Assembly (NCBI GenBank): GCA_036244855.1
Contig: BQKZ01001732.1
Coordinates: forward strand, 30,050 to 94,049
DNA from: Temnopleurus reevesii
Lineage: Eukaryota > Echinodermata > Echinoidea > Temnopleuroida > Temnopleuridae
Direction of reading: 5' to 3'
DNA length: 64,000 bases
Positions 33,664 through 45,512 of this stretch are shown in pieces. The notes below the pieces were generated by a model. That model had not been told where the DNA came from. It saw only the letters and a program-made list of their open reading frames with translations, and ran no database searches. Both the position numbers and the translations under genes were made by a program. Every line of letters starts with the position of its first letter. Within the stretch, counting starts at the first letter, position 1.

Positions 33664-36518
33664 TATAATTCACAATTCTTCCAAGATTTACAGCTATAAA
33701 AATGATCCATAAATTTGAGAAGCTACACAAAAGATATTTTCTGATCAGTTTTTAAAAGCACTTTTTTCGGATGGGATGACAGAATTACCTATATGTAGGA
33801 CTGAACGTTTATTTTAACAGGGCACAAACATAGAAACAGATCATAAATAACATGTCTGGTATGGTTCAAAAGAGTGTCTAAAAAGCTGATAATTTTGCAA
33901 ATTGTGTATCTTTCGATCCAACAGACCACAAATATAGTAGATAAAAATAGATTAAAACAAAAACTGACATTTCAAGTCTTCTAAGGCTCTTTCTTTGGAA
34001 AAATTACTTAGAAAAAAAATAGATGAAATTAAAAATCATGAATTGTCAGGCTGTCAATTATTTCAAATTTTCATTTTGTCTACAGCCTTATATACAATGG
34101 ATATATACTGTACATGTACATAATTTAAATGAAAATCCATGACAATTTCAATATCATAATTTTCTTCAATTTTGGGATAAAAAGTTACAAAAAGACATAC
34201 AATCTTTTAAAGGAAAACTTCATTTCACATACAAATATACATGTAATATGATAGTTATGGACTTTTATTTCAACCGAAACAGTGATTTATTATCAAAACC
34301 ATTATTCTGTCTGGTACCTAGATCTTTCATAGCAATGCATGCAGTTTTATTCACTGTATTTTCCTAAATAACTTGTATTCATTTAACCCATTCCCTACTC
34401 AATCATGGTGGTCCTCATTCAAAGCCTGTGGGGGATTTCAGAATTCAGTAGCAAAGGGGTTTAATTAAATTCCCTTACCAAAACTTGTATTGTAGTAAAC
34501 TTCATTGAATTAGCAGAAGGGCACTTTGACTGTATTATAAATTCATTAACATAAACCCATGGCATTGAACTCCTGAAAAACAACTTCTCAAGGAATTTCC
34601 TCCTGGCCTTTTTCTGGCCACAAAAACATGGATCCATGTCATAAGAGTGTGACGTTGCCATGGTAATTAGTTCTTTTTACACTAGGGAATATTTGGGTTG
34701 ATTTGCGGGGCAGGAGGAGAGGAGGGGAGGTGTTGAAGGAACAAAATAGTTTGACCCCAGGACCAAACTAAACAAGGGTGTCATTAACATTCCCATGTAA
34801 AGTTTTCTGAAATACATAATGTATAGGGGAGAATAACAGTATATTGTATGAGTAAATATCTCTCCAATGTGATATTGTTTGAATTAATTTATTGCCAAAG
34901 GGTTTTACAATTGAAAAAAAACTAAAATAATTTCCTAAACATAATATGACTTCCTTTATCCCTACAATAAATCTTATCTGTCCTACAGTACTATATCTAA
35001 AAAAAAATTATGCTTCTAACTTGCACTTTGGTTAGATTGGGGACTGGATACAAGAAATATATTTTATGTATTCTTTCTTCCATCTTCTTAAAGGGTAGGC
35101 GAGAACATACAAATGTAAATGACAAGTGGCAAAGAATTTTTTTATCTCATGCCATCCCCCCACCCATCCCCAAAATTTGACTCATACATTCCCTATTCAT
35201 TCTTTGCACCAAAAATAGAATAAAATCACAATAACCCCCTCCTCCCCCAAATGCACAAAAAACACAGAAAATTCATGGGGGGGGGCAAGAACCCCAGAGA
35301 GTCCAGACTTCCTTTTAACAGTTTACAAGAAACTAGGGTAACAACACAGGGCCAGATCAATTTTTGACACATGCAAACATTTTGTTTACTTGTCTGTTTA
35401 GGTTTTTAAGACCTCATGCGAAGTAAGTGTGATATACTAAAATAACAATAAGTTCTATTGAAGCAAAGGGAGAAAAAAAATCCTCATAAAAATCCTCAAT
35501 TATCTGGAGAATGATGTAAAAAGCAAACTGAGAATTAAAGGAAAGTTAACAGACCCTGTGGTATCATACAAGTAGAGTCTCGCCTTCATATTTTTCACTC
35601 AGAATTCAGAGCTTTGTAGCAGTTAAATTTTTTTCTTTTGCTTTTCGAGACATTATTACGTCATAATTTTGAGACATCATTGGTCTAGACCAACAAATAT
35701 TAATGAAGAACTGCACCCATTTGTGTCTATAAAATAAGATTCACAGAATAGGGACTTGTAACATAAAGAGATACAATTAATCGAAAATTAATCATATCTT
35801 TGTGGTTCACATTTTGCCATAGACTTACAATTAAAATTGATTGTAAGTTTATTTGCATCCTTTATATTACAGACCCTACATGATCACTTAAAAACTCAAT
35901 TTTTATCAGACGCTTGGATAAAAATGAGAAATTTTCTATTACTTTATTTCTAGGAGAAGATGGCATACACTCTCAGATATTTTATCAATGATACAGCCCT
36001 AGATAATTACTTACCATTATTGGACAAGCTGTACGGACAGGTGTCAGAAAATATCTCCTTTATAGGGTCATCTGTTAAAATTTGCTACATTTCATTTCTA
36101 TCTAAAAAAAATTCCAATTGCCTCCAAATTTCTGAAACATCCTTCAAACTATCTATATTTACATGTCTTTGAGTAACATCAAGCAGTACTCATCCTCTCA
36201 AACAATGTGAAATATTACAAGCAAATACTGTCAAATCTTCACCATTTTCGCTCCTTTGCATTTCACAAAGACAAATAATGCAATAATGAAATAGACATGC
36301 AGATGGCTTGGTCAAATTTGCTAAAGAGAGAATTTGTATTTACATTTGTCACCTGAATATATGAAATGGGTGTTTGTATTATTTCAAGGCCTTTTGTGAT
36401 TTGAAAGTGCACTTTTTTTTTTTTATCTGGAAACAGTTTTTAACCTTTCTTATAAAATGCTAGTCATATGTGGTCAAGTAATAAGTATACACTGCAAGAG
36501 ATATTCTTTCATTGTTCT

Positions 36519-37037
36519 TTAAAGCCCAAGTATAGTTTTGGTAAAAGCGAATATTTTTATCGCCAAATTTTGTCCTCAAATCTACTTAAAAAGAAACACG
36601 ATATCATGAACATGTTGTACAAAAGATTGTACGAAAAATTAACAAGTTTTGGAAAAGTTATAACCTAAAGTGTGGAAAATATTTTAGCGTCGTAGCCCCC
36701 GACGCGAATTCAATATTTTCTTTCTTGATAAAGGACAGCTTCTCATGAACAGAATTGGATAAAAATTTCAGAATTTATTCTTTATGTATTCCTTTTTAGC
36801 ATGCTTTAATAAAATCTTGGAAATAATTTTCTATATGCCCGATAAGAAGCAAAATATTGTTATAACCAAGAGAGGGCGCTAAATACGATTTAACGGTCAA
36901 ATTCAAATTTTCAAAAGAATTCGCTCGTAGAAAAATATGCTATGATCTTGAAATGTGTATAGAAACTATATGTCATGGTATATATCCCCAAAATTCACAT
37001 TTCTTTCATCTTTACCAAAACTATACATGGGCTTTAA
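36519..37037. mobile_element. 519-bp element flanked by TTAA
   Basis: Starts TTAAAGCCCAAGTATAGTTT and ends TATACATGGGCTTTAA. The inverted ends match over about 27 bp, through TTTGGTAAA and TTTACCAAA. TTAA at each edge fits piggyBac-type targeting, an inference. The D block continues from GAGATATT (near 39834) without it, so it is an insertion in one copy. Confidence 0.75.
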
Positions 37038-37631
37038 GGCTGTGGTTCAGATGACGATTAAAGACATTGTTTAACATTGATTTCATTTTAAAAATTCTCA
37101 ATTCCAAGATTTTATCAAGATATCTTGATAGCACCTGTATGATTTCCTTCCTTTTTGCATTCTTTGTTGTTTTTCATCAATCTGAATGTAATAAACACAT
37201 AGGTCACACATCTTAAATAGCAAAATCCTAATGTGTGACAATGTCTTTAGAAATGTGCAAATACTACACCATATAGAGTTGATATGTAAAAAAAAACCCA
37301 TTCTTTTTATTTTCACTAATCTCATCATCTTCATATTTTCACTAATCTTCCAACCCATTTAATAAAATTCATATTAATTTGTTCAAGAGTCTACAGAAAC
37401 ATGCATTACACTGCGATGAAATAATTTCCAACTAACATTTTCCAACGGACAACCATAACACCAAAGTGATTGAAATGGACATTGTATGATTTTCATACAG
37501 AAATATAATTTCATAAAGAAACTTGAAAGGGAAAAAAGATTAATCTAAGTTCATAGAGTGGGCAAAAGCTATTCTAATCCATCATTTCTATATCTTTATG
37601 AAAATATATTGCAACAGGCATTCGTACACAC

Positions 37632-37992
37632 AAAGGCCTATGTGCATTATGACTCCCTAGCACAATGTACGCACTCTGGTTCAAAGTGCGTTGGCTACTA
37701 TGTCTTTCAACTCCTCCCCAGTCGTCGGCAAAGAATAGCGCTAATGCACCGAGGAGTTGGGGGTTTTATCACGCCATTTATTCAGCGAACGTGTCCATAA
37801 TGCTGACAATCGCACAGCCGGGGGTCCTTGGGAATCGGCTCCTGGCTCGTACCCGCTTTCTACCTGAGTTAAAATTGTGCTATTCTTGCAGAAAACTTGA
37901 GGCAGGGATGGGAGTGTTGTACATTTTGCATGCTTGATGGCGCCTACCTCAATCTTGTGTTTAGAGTTGAAAGGGTGTAGCTCCTACCCTTT
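37632..37992. other. 361-bp invariant GC-richer block (left copy)
   Basis: Identical base for base to 40551-40911, while the 240 bp just upstream differ at about 8% of sites and the sequence downstream of about 38013 barely aligns. It is much GC-richer than its surroundings. It contains CCCCAG and TTGCAG acceptor-like sites, an ORF at 37665-37937 (90 codons, start MYALWFKVRW, no recognised family), a perfect 7-bp hairpin ACGCACT/AGTGCGT and another AAAGGGT/ACCCTTT. Alternatives are a conserved regulatory element, a non-coding RNA, an exon, or the same assembled sequence used twice. The function is unknown. Confidence 0.5.
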
Positions 37993-38013
37993 ACACACAA
38001 CTTCTTTTTAACA

Positions 38014-38662
38014 GGGATATAAAAAATATAGTCAATGTGGTTTTTCTCAACAATGGTATAGGTGGTGTAAAAAAATCTGTATAAAACATTTTTCATCTGA
38101 GTTGAAATCATGTTTAATATCAATTTCATTCAATTTTGTAAGAGTGGCCAGCAAGATTGAAGTGGAGTACGACAGTATCACAGGCTATGACGGTACAATT
38201 ATAACCCATGAAAGCATGTAAGGCTGATTTTTAATGAGGGCCTCAAGGAAATCTTCTACCAGGAAAGGCAAAAATAGAACAATTTTATTTGGGCAAAGTC
38301 AATTACTTTTCTTTAAAAAGTCCTTTCAAAGCCATAAGGACTTAAACAATGACCCCTTTCAGACAATACTGTATTAACAAACAAACAAGTGAAACGCCGC
38401 CTGGCAGTCTCGCCTGCATTGCGCGATTTGTAAATTATAGCAATAGGCTTTTGACATATTTCTTCTATATTTAAAGATGATTCAAGTTTGATGAGAATTG
38501 GGCAAGGGATTTTGAAATAAGAGCCAAGGTTAAGTTTTCAGGTTAAGATTTCGGAAATTTCACCTAAGATGACCTTTGACCTCGATCATGACCCGAGAAG
38601 TGCTCTGCATTATTTGGGCTACCCAATGGACCTATTGTGCAAGTTTAATGAAAATCGGGCAA
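38014..38662. other. Segment between duplicate copies, with a dispersed repeat
   Basis: 38390-38662 contains AAGTTTGATGAGAATTGGGC, ATGACCTTTGACCTCGATCA and a GTGCAAGTTTAATGAAAATC segment. It looks like a fragment of a widespread invertebrate repeat. It is cut by the N at 38663. Confidence 0.45.
38570..38582 (-). promoter_or_regulatory. Perfect DR1 nuclear-receptor motif
   Basis: Second exact TGACCTTTGACCT in the window. It sits inside a repeat-like segment and is followed by TCGATCATGACC, a third half-site-like TGACC. See 1727-1739. Confidence 0.3.
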
Positions 38663-38663
38663 N

Positions 38664-40930
38664 CACCAGAAAAATAAAAAAAAATCACTGACAATAACCC
38701 CTCCTCCCCCATACGCAAACAAACAGATATATCTAATGGGACCAAGAACCCCCCCCCCTGTCTCTCTCGCTCTCTCCCTTTTCTTTTCTTTTCTTTCATT
38801 AAGTCACAACATTGTTCTAGCAGTTTAAAGAAAACTAGGGCAACAACGGGGCCAGATCAATTTTTCAACACATTTAAATATTTTGTTTACTTGTCTGTTT
38901 AGGTTTTTAAGACCTCATGCGAAGTAAGTGTGATATACTAAAATGACAATGAGTTCTATTGAAGCAAATGGAGAAAAAAATCCTCATAAAATGCCTCAAT
39001 TATCTGGAGAAAGATATAAAAAGCGAAATGAGAATCAAGGAAAGTTAATGGACCATGTGTATCATACAAGTACAGTCTCGCCTTCCTATTTTCACTCAGA
39101 ATTCAAAGCTTTGGAGCAGTTTAATTTTTTTCATTTTGCTTTTTGAGAAATGATTAGGTCATTATTTTGAGACATTATTGGTCTAGACCTACATGTAATA
39201 AATGAATCTGAACTTCACCCAATCATTTCTTATCAAAAGAATTGACAGTCTATACGACTTCAAAATTCTTCAACTAAAACGGTTTGGAACGGAATTCATG
39301 TAAAAAAAACAATATTTAGAATGGGATAAAAATTCCTAAAATGTCAGATAATATTTCTCATGCTTTCCTCTAATCTTATTTTGTTTTTTTATTTGAATGA
39401 AAAGCAACAAAAAAAAGAAGGCTCAGGAAAGGCCATTTCTTTTCTGTCTAAAAATATTCCAATTGCCTACAAAATTCTGAAACATCCCTGAAACTATCTA
39501 TATTTACATGTCTTAAGCATCAAGCAGTGCTCATCTTTCTCGAACAATATGAAAAATTACAAGCAAATACTGTCAAATCTTCCCCCATTTTCGCTCCTTT
39601 GCATTTCACAAAGACAAATAATGCAATAATGAAATAGACACGCAGATGGCTTGGTCAAATTTGCGAAAGAGAGAATTTGTATTTACATTTGTCACCTGAA
39701 TGTATGAAATGGGTGTTTGTATTATTTTTAGGCCTTTTGTGATTTGAAAGTGCACTTTTCTATCTTGAAACCTTTATAACCTTTCTTTTGAAATGCTAGT
39801 ATCGTATGTGGACAAGTAATACAGATACATTTAGAGATATTATTTAAAACATATCTGAGCCCCAAAAATAATTTGCCAGGTGGTAGTTTGCATAAAATCA
39901 ATCCCCACAAACATCCTATAATATTAAAAAGGTGTTCAGTTTCTGAATATTTAATTCTTCAACCTGATCGATTCTCATCAATTATGAATAAAAAAATAGT
40001 ATGAACACTAGTTTGTACAGCACAAAAAAGGGGTGGACATCCGGAGCCCAACTGGGACATACGGAGCCTAATTGGTTCTTGAACGAGCCATTTATTTGTT
40101 TTATAAAACTAGTAATCCACATCATGCTGGATAAAATAATTTTGAACTAATTAAGCAATAAAAAAATTAACCTTAGATCCCTTTAACATTAGGTGGATCT
40201 TCAAATTCTATTATTCTTTTCACTTTTGCTAATTTCACCAACATTTACTAATATTTAGATTTTCAGATTTTCAATAATCTTCCAACCCATTTAATAAAAT
40301 TGATATTAATTTGTTCAAGAGTCTACAGAAACATGCACTCCACTGCGATGAAATAATCTCCAACGGACAACTATAACACCAAAGTGATTGAATTGGACAT
40401 TGTATGATTTTCATAGAGAAATATAATTTCATAAAGAAACATAAAGGGACAAAAGATTGATCTAAGGTCATGGAGTGGGCAAAAGCTATTCCAATACGTC
40501 ATTTCTTTATCTTTAAATGAAAATATATTGCAACAGGCATTCTTACACATAAAGGCCTATGTGCATTATGACTCCCTAGCACAATGTACGCACTCTGGTT
40601 CAAAGTGCGTTGGCTACTATGTCTTTCAACTCCTCCCCAGTCGTCGGCAAAGAATAGCGCTAATGCACCGAGGAGTTGGGGGTTTTATCACGCCATTTAT
40701 TCAGCGAACGTGTCCATAATGCTGACAATCGCACAGCCGGGGGTCCTTGGGAATCGGCTCCTGGCTCGTACCCGCTTTCTACCTGAGTTAAAATTGTGCT
40801 ATTCTTGCAGAAAACTTGAGGCAGGGATGGGAGTGTTGTACATTTTGCATGCTTGATGGCGCCTACCTCAATCTTGTGTTTAGAGTTGAAAGGGTGTAGC
40901 TCCTACCCTTTGCACACAACTTCTTTTTAA
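38664..40930. repeat. Duplicated block, right copy (D)
   Basis: Counterpart of 35207-38013 (see that entry). It lacks the 519-bp TTAA element and the exon-like 31273-31359 sequence but keeps the invariant block. Confidence 0.85.
40551..40911. other. 361-bp invariant GC-richer block (right copy)
   Basis: Exact copy of 37632-37992 at an offset of 2919 bp. The first mismatches are C/T just before the block and A/G just after it. Confidence 0.5.
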
Positions 40931-42099
40931 CAACATGAATGTAAAATATTGTAAGTAGAGTATTCTGAGGAATGGTATAGGTGATGTCAACAAATTTCTT
41001 CATGAAATATCTTTCATCTGAGTTGGACTTATAGTTTATATGATTTTTATATTGAATTTTGTCAAGTTGGAGAATGAGACAAGTGGAGTACATGTATAAC
41101 CCATAATAGCCTGAAAAGCTGATTTCCAATGCACCTCAAATCAATTTTCAACCAGAAAAGGCAGAAATAGAGCAGTTTTACTTTGGGCTTGGTCATTAAT
41201 TACTTTCCTTATGTCTTATAATATAGAACGAGGAGGACTAACGCAGACCCTTTCAAATAACACTGTATCTTTAGAAAAAGCTGCATAAAAAATGCAATGA
41301 TTTACTTTTTATATGAAAGGATTGGTGTAAAAGGGAAAGCATTAACACCCTTTGGGCCATTTTCTCCTATTTCTCTATCTTCAACTTGAGTTGGAATTTG
41401 ATCATTTAAGCAGCAAACTTCAGACAGAAATGGAACATTTTTAGCATGATTGCTATGTCTAGTCAAGATGTTCCTTGGTACATTTAGATGTGCACTTCCA
41501 AAGTCAAATCTGGGAGACGCAATATGGTAGAAAATAAAAGATTAAATGCCTTTCAATGCAACCAACCAAAAGAGTTTAACCTATTGCAAGGCAAGCATTG
41601 AAAAACCTTGGGTAGAATCAATGGGAAAATCAGGCATTACCATAATCAAATTGTTTCCAAGGGGTTAACAGGAGGTTTTCACCATAAAAAAAAATCTAAA
41701 ATACAAGAGAACTTGGGGACGTCATGCCAATACAAAATTCTGTTGTGTGCATTTTAATGCAGCCATGTGAATGTAATGGCAGAGTCGGACATCAAATTTG
41801 AGAGCTCAGGATTCCACTGTCAATCAGAAATAAGTTTTGAGGGTGATTTTTTTAATTTAGTATATGTAATGAGTCATTTTGATGATTCAACCATTTTCAT
41901 TTATATCAAATCTGTTTTTCCAGATTATTTTGGAAGTCTCATCAGGTTACGTGGAACATGTTGCTGTTTATTTAGATTTATTTCTACCTTTGTGATTCGG
42001 TTTTGCTGTTAAAACTATGCAAGTATTGATGGGAAAAATGTCAATCAAATTAAGTAGTAAAAATATAAAATAAACCTTAAAAGCTGTCAATATCTTCAA
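40931..42099. other. Non-coding stretch, nothing recognised
   Basis: Apparently single-copy AT-rich DNA without supported exon or RNA signal. An 81-codon + frame at 41767-42012 has no family resemblance or splice context. Confidence 0.35.
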
Positions 42100-43195
42100 A
42101 GAAGAACGGCAAATAGCAGGTCAGTAAAACAATTAATCAATCACACCTTAATTCAATTATTAGACTTGTCATCAATTTGACATCTTAATCTGTCAATAAT
42201 TGGAAGTCTTAAAGAAAAACAAAACTATAGATCAACAAATCAATCAATCAATCGATCAATGAAAGAAGACAGTCAATTGTCAAACTTGTCATTCATTTGA
42301 TAAACTTATTGAATAATCGAACAGAATCTTATGGAACGCAAAACATCAGTAAATAAATCAATCAAACTGTCAATCCATCAATTATTATCAAACTTGTAGA
42401 TGAACCAATCCTTAAACCTATCACAAAGCTATTAATCACTTAAGTCAAGGTTGCTAACTGACAAACCAATCAAATAAAGAGTATTCTTTTTATTTTCTTA
42501 TTCACTTGATAATGACTTATCTTATGTGCAAACAAGTTGAGGTTGTGAATTAATCCATCATTCGACACCTGACTCTTCTCATAATTAATTCCATCAAGGT
42601 TGCTAACTGACCAACCGATCAAATAAAAATGATTCTTTTTATTTTCTTATTCATTTGCTAGTGACGTTATCATATGCAAAGATGCAGAGGCTGAAGTTAA
42701 TCTATCAATCTACCCCTGAATCTTCTAATAATCAATTCATTCAAGGTTGCTAACTGACCAACCATCAAATAAAAAGTATTCTATTTATTTTCTTATTCAC
42801 TTGATAATGACTTTATGATGTGCAAAGATGCAGAGGCTGAAGTTAATCTATCAATCTACCCCTGAATCTTCTAATAATCAATTCATTCAAGGTTGCTAAC
42901 TGACCAACAAATCAAATAAAAATTATTCCATTTAATTTCTTATTCATTTGATTATGGCTTTATCATGTACAAAGAGGCTGGGGCTGTGAGTTTATATATC
43001 CTTCATTCTACGCATGAATCTTCTCATAATAAATTCAGTCAGGGTTCCTAACTGACCGATGGATCAAATAAAAAGTATTCTATTTATTTTCTTATTCATT
43101 TTATAATGGCTTTTATCATGTGCAATGAGGCTGAGGCTGTAAGTTGATCCATCAATCTACATCTATTTATCAATGAATCCTACCAAAATCAATTG
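42100..43195. repeat. Tandem satellite, ~147-bp unit, 5 clear copies
   Basis: GTTGCTAACTGACNAACN is found at 42450, 42599, 42746, 42892 and, as GTTCCTAACTGACC, at 43044 (steps 149, 147, 146 and 152). Units share ATCAAATAAANANTATTC, TTTATTTTCTTATTCA, GATGCAGAGGCTGAAGTTAA and AATCTTCTAATAATC. The region 42100-42449, rich in AATCAATC, looks like older decayed units. Confidence 0.9.
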
Positions 43196-43841
43196 GCAAA
43201 TTTGTAAGTTGATAACTTTATCAATGACAGTTACACCCTTCTTTCTTTCATTTATACAATTATTCAAATTTTTATCACTTGTAAAAGAAGTTTGACCAAT
43301 TCAGTGTGTCAACCGATCAATCAACCTACATGTAAATAAGTTAGTAGGTCAGTTTTCTATTCTAATCAAGAACATAGATTTCAGATTTTTTTTCTTTTCT
43401 AATTAACCTTTTCAACAGGTGATAAGTATAGTTGATCAAAGAGTAACATACTCCTAGAATTATGTCAATTATTTCAAACAATTATATGATTTCATTTGGT
43501 TGACATATTTTTCTCCTGATGATTATTATTCAAAGCTTTACATATGAAATTTTGGTAATTTGACTTTGAAATATGGAAATGATTACAAATAAGTCTTTAC
43601 TAATATAATTTTCAATAAATGCAAAAGGGAAAGGTTTGAAACTTTTAGTACAAAGTGCACTATAAATGTTGTATAATATTATTATGCAGTAACATTCTTT
43701 ATTATTCACTCCTAACATTTTTCTTAAATTTTATGTTAGAATTCAAGGCAAATCATAAAATTACAATATATCTATATAATTGGATAAAATAGTAAGTAGT
43801 AATTGTTCATGTTTACACACAAAAAAATCAACATACAGCCA
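43196..43841. other. Non-coding stretch, nothing recognised
   Basis: AT-rich, with no supported feature. Confidence 0.35.
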
Positions 43842-44430
43842 TGGATGTCTTCTTTAAAAGAGCTTCTGTCATTTTTGTAATCGGCAAATGATAGCTGAGT
43901 AAATATCACAATTTTTATCTTTGGATAAATCCCAACTGATATGTTGACTCTCCACACCTATCCAGACAGATAGGATTTTTAGGAACACTGCAAAACAACT
44001 GGTGTTAAATTTAACACCAACTGGAATCTATATAGGAACACACCAGAAGGGTCTTAATATAACACCAGTTTAGAATCCATTTAATATATTTCAAAACCAA
44101 CCGGTTTTGTTGAAGGCCCTGAACAACACCAGTCAGTGTTTAAATATATTGATTTGATTCCAAACTGGTGCTATTTTAACACTTTTCTAATGTGGTCCTA
44201 TTTAGATTCCAGTTGGTGTTAAATTTAACACCAGCATTTTTGGAGTGTATACACACATAGGTAGAGTCATGGAAATCTTCTTTAAAAAGCTTCTGTCATT
44301 TCAGTAATCACTAAAAGATAGCTGAGTAAATATGAAGATTTTTATCTTTGGATAAAGCCCGGCTTAGAGGTGAATGATATATTGACTTTTCACACCTATC
44401 CAGACAGATAGGATTTATAGGAAGAAGAAT
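43842..44430. repeat. ~145-bp direct repeats flanking a MITE
   Basis: The CATGGATGTCTTCTTTAAAA series (43842-43984) recurs at 44270-44424. Both carry GCTTCTGTCATTT, GATAGCTGAGTAAATAT, TTTTTATCTTTGGATAAA and CACCTATCCAGACAGATAGG. The MITE at 43985-44248 occupies the space between them. Confidence 0.85.
43985..44248. mobile_element. MITE with paired GGTGTTAAATTTAACACC palindromes
   Basis: The left and right ends match in inverted orientation over about 95 bp (ACACTNCAAAA, CTGGTGTTAAATTTAACACC, AACTGGAATCTATATAGGA). The 18-bp perfect palindrome GGTGTTAAATTTAACACC occurs once in each arm. Non-coding. Confidence 0.85.
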
Positions 44431-44696
44431 TTTATTCATTTTTATCTTATTTTCCCCACAAGCACAATCACAGTTGATTATTTCAATCACATTTTTTGTG
44501 TTCCTGTTTTTAAAGTGCCAGAACTGTGCTGAATATTTCAATTTTATGGCACCTTTTGGTGAAAAATCAACCCCTATTCATTTGTTTTTTATACAATTCA
44601 TTATGTTTTTCTGTGTTATGTTATGTTTTGGCAGGGATCTCTTGCCAATCAGGCATGTGGCTTGAATATGACCATCCTGTCTTTTAAAAAAAAACT

Positions 44697-44755
44697 TGAA
44701 TTAATAAATAAATGCATAAATAAATGAATAAATACATGAATAAATAAATAGTAGG
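44697..44755. repeat. (AAAT)n microsatellite
   Basis: Imperfect AATAAATAAATG-type tetranucleotide array. Confidence 0.9.
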
Positions 44756-44867
44756 GCACCATACAAATAGATAGCGTTTGTACACACTTAGGAATAAAGG
44801 TGCAACATTGTACCTTCAAAGGGGGCAAACAAATGCAACACTGGGAGCACCTATTTGGTAAAAAATC

Positions 44868-45205
44868 AACCATGATTTTGAATTCTGTGGAGAGTTCAGA
44901 AGATATTTTTTGTGTGGTGCATTAATACAAATTAAATACAAAAATATCTTGAAGACAAATACATATGCTTCTTATAAAACATGATCAATGTGTTGTTCAT
45001 CATGAATTGTTTTTTTCATAATTTTTTATGAACCATGATTTTGCTGGCTCAGAAGACTTTTTGTGTAATGTATTTTACATACACTGTACATTAAATACAT
45101 AAATATTGTGAAGACAAATACATATGCTTCTTATAAAACATGATTAATGTGTTGTTCATCAAGAATTATTTTTTCATAACATTTTATCAAGACATGCTGT
45201 GGGCT
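44868..45205. repeat. Two-copy tandem duplication, ~170-bp unit
   Basis: ACCATGATTTTG at 44868 and 45032. Both units continue with GACAAATACATATGCTTCTT, ATAAAACATGAT, AATGTGTTGTTCATCA and GAATT. Confidence 0.9.
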
Positions 45206-45512
45206 ATTTAACAACTGCTCCAACGTACTAAGAAATGTTGCAAAATCAACAAAATTCCACAAACTGTTGACATAATCAACAATATGCTGTTTTCTCAGCC
45301 CTTCTCTGAGATTTCAATTTCATGCTTTTCCACATCCAGGCGACAGGGAAAATTGAACATCAAATTAAATGTGACAAAAGTTGTAACAACATTTGTTCAT
45401 AAAATTCAAAGCCCACAGCCAAATTCAATAATCAAAACAGTGCCACAGGTAGAAATGAACCGTGTTATGGAACATCGGAGTTTCCCTCTCTCTCCTCTCT
45501 TTTTAATTTCAG

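Larger units (their letters stand above)
31680..36362. repeat. Duplicated block, copy C
   Basis: The most complete copy. It runs uninterrupted through the signal-peptide exon (31801), the palindromic element (33042-33663) and the segment shared with copy B'. It begins right after the N at 31679. Confidence 0.85.
35207..38013. repeat. Duplicated block, left copy (C/D pair)
   Basis: It pairs with 38664-40930. Landmarks are CACCAAAAATA..CCCCTCCTCCCCC, the GTTTTTAAGACCTCATGCG segment, CATTTCACAAAGACAAATAA and the invariant block. Divergence is about 5-10%, with large indels including the 36519-37037 element present only here. Confidence 0.85.

Noticed and set aside
37868..37960. let-7-like miRNA (TTGAGGTAGG on the minus strand)
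   Set aside because: Only the first bases resemble the let-7 seed; the rest and the hairpin shape do not fit a let-7 precursor.
42100..43195. CRISPR-like array
   Set aside because: Units are ~147 bp and diverge along their whole length; there is no short constant repeat with unique spacers, and the DNA is clearly eukaryotic.
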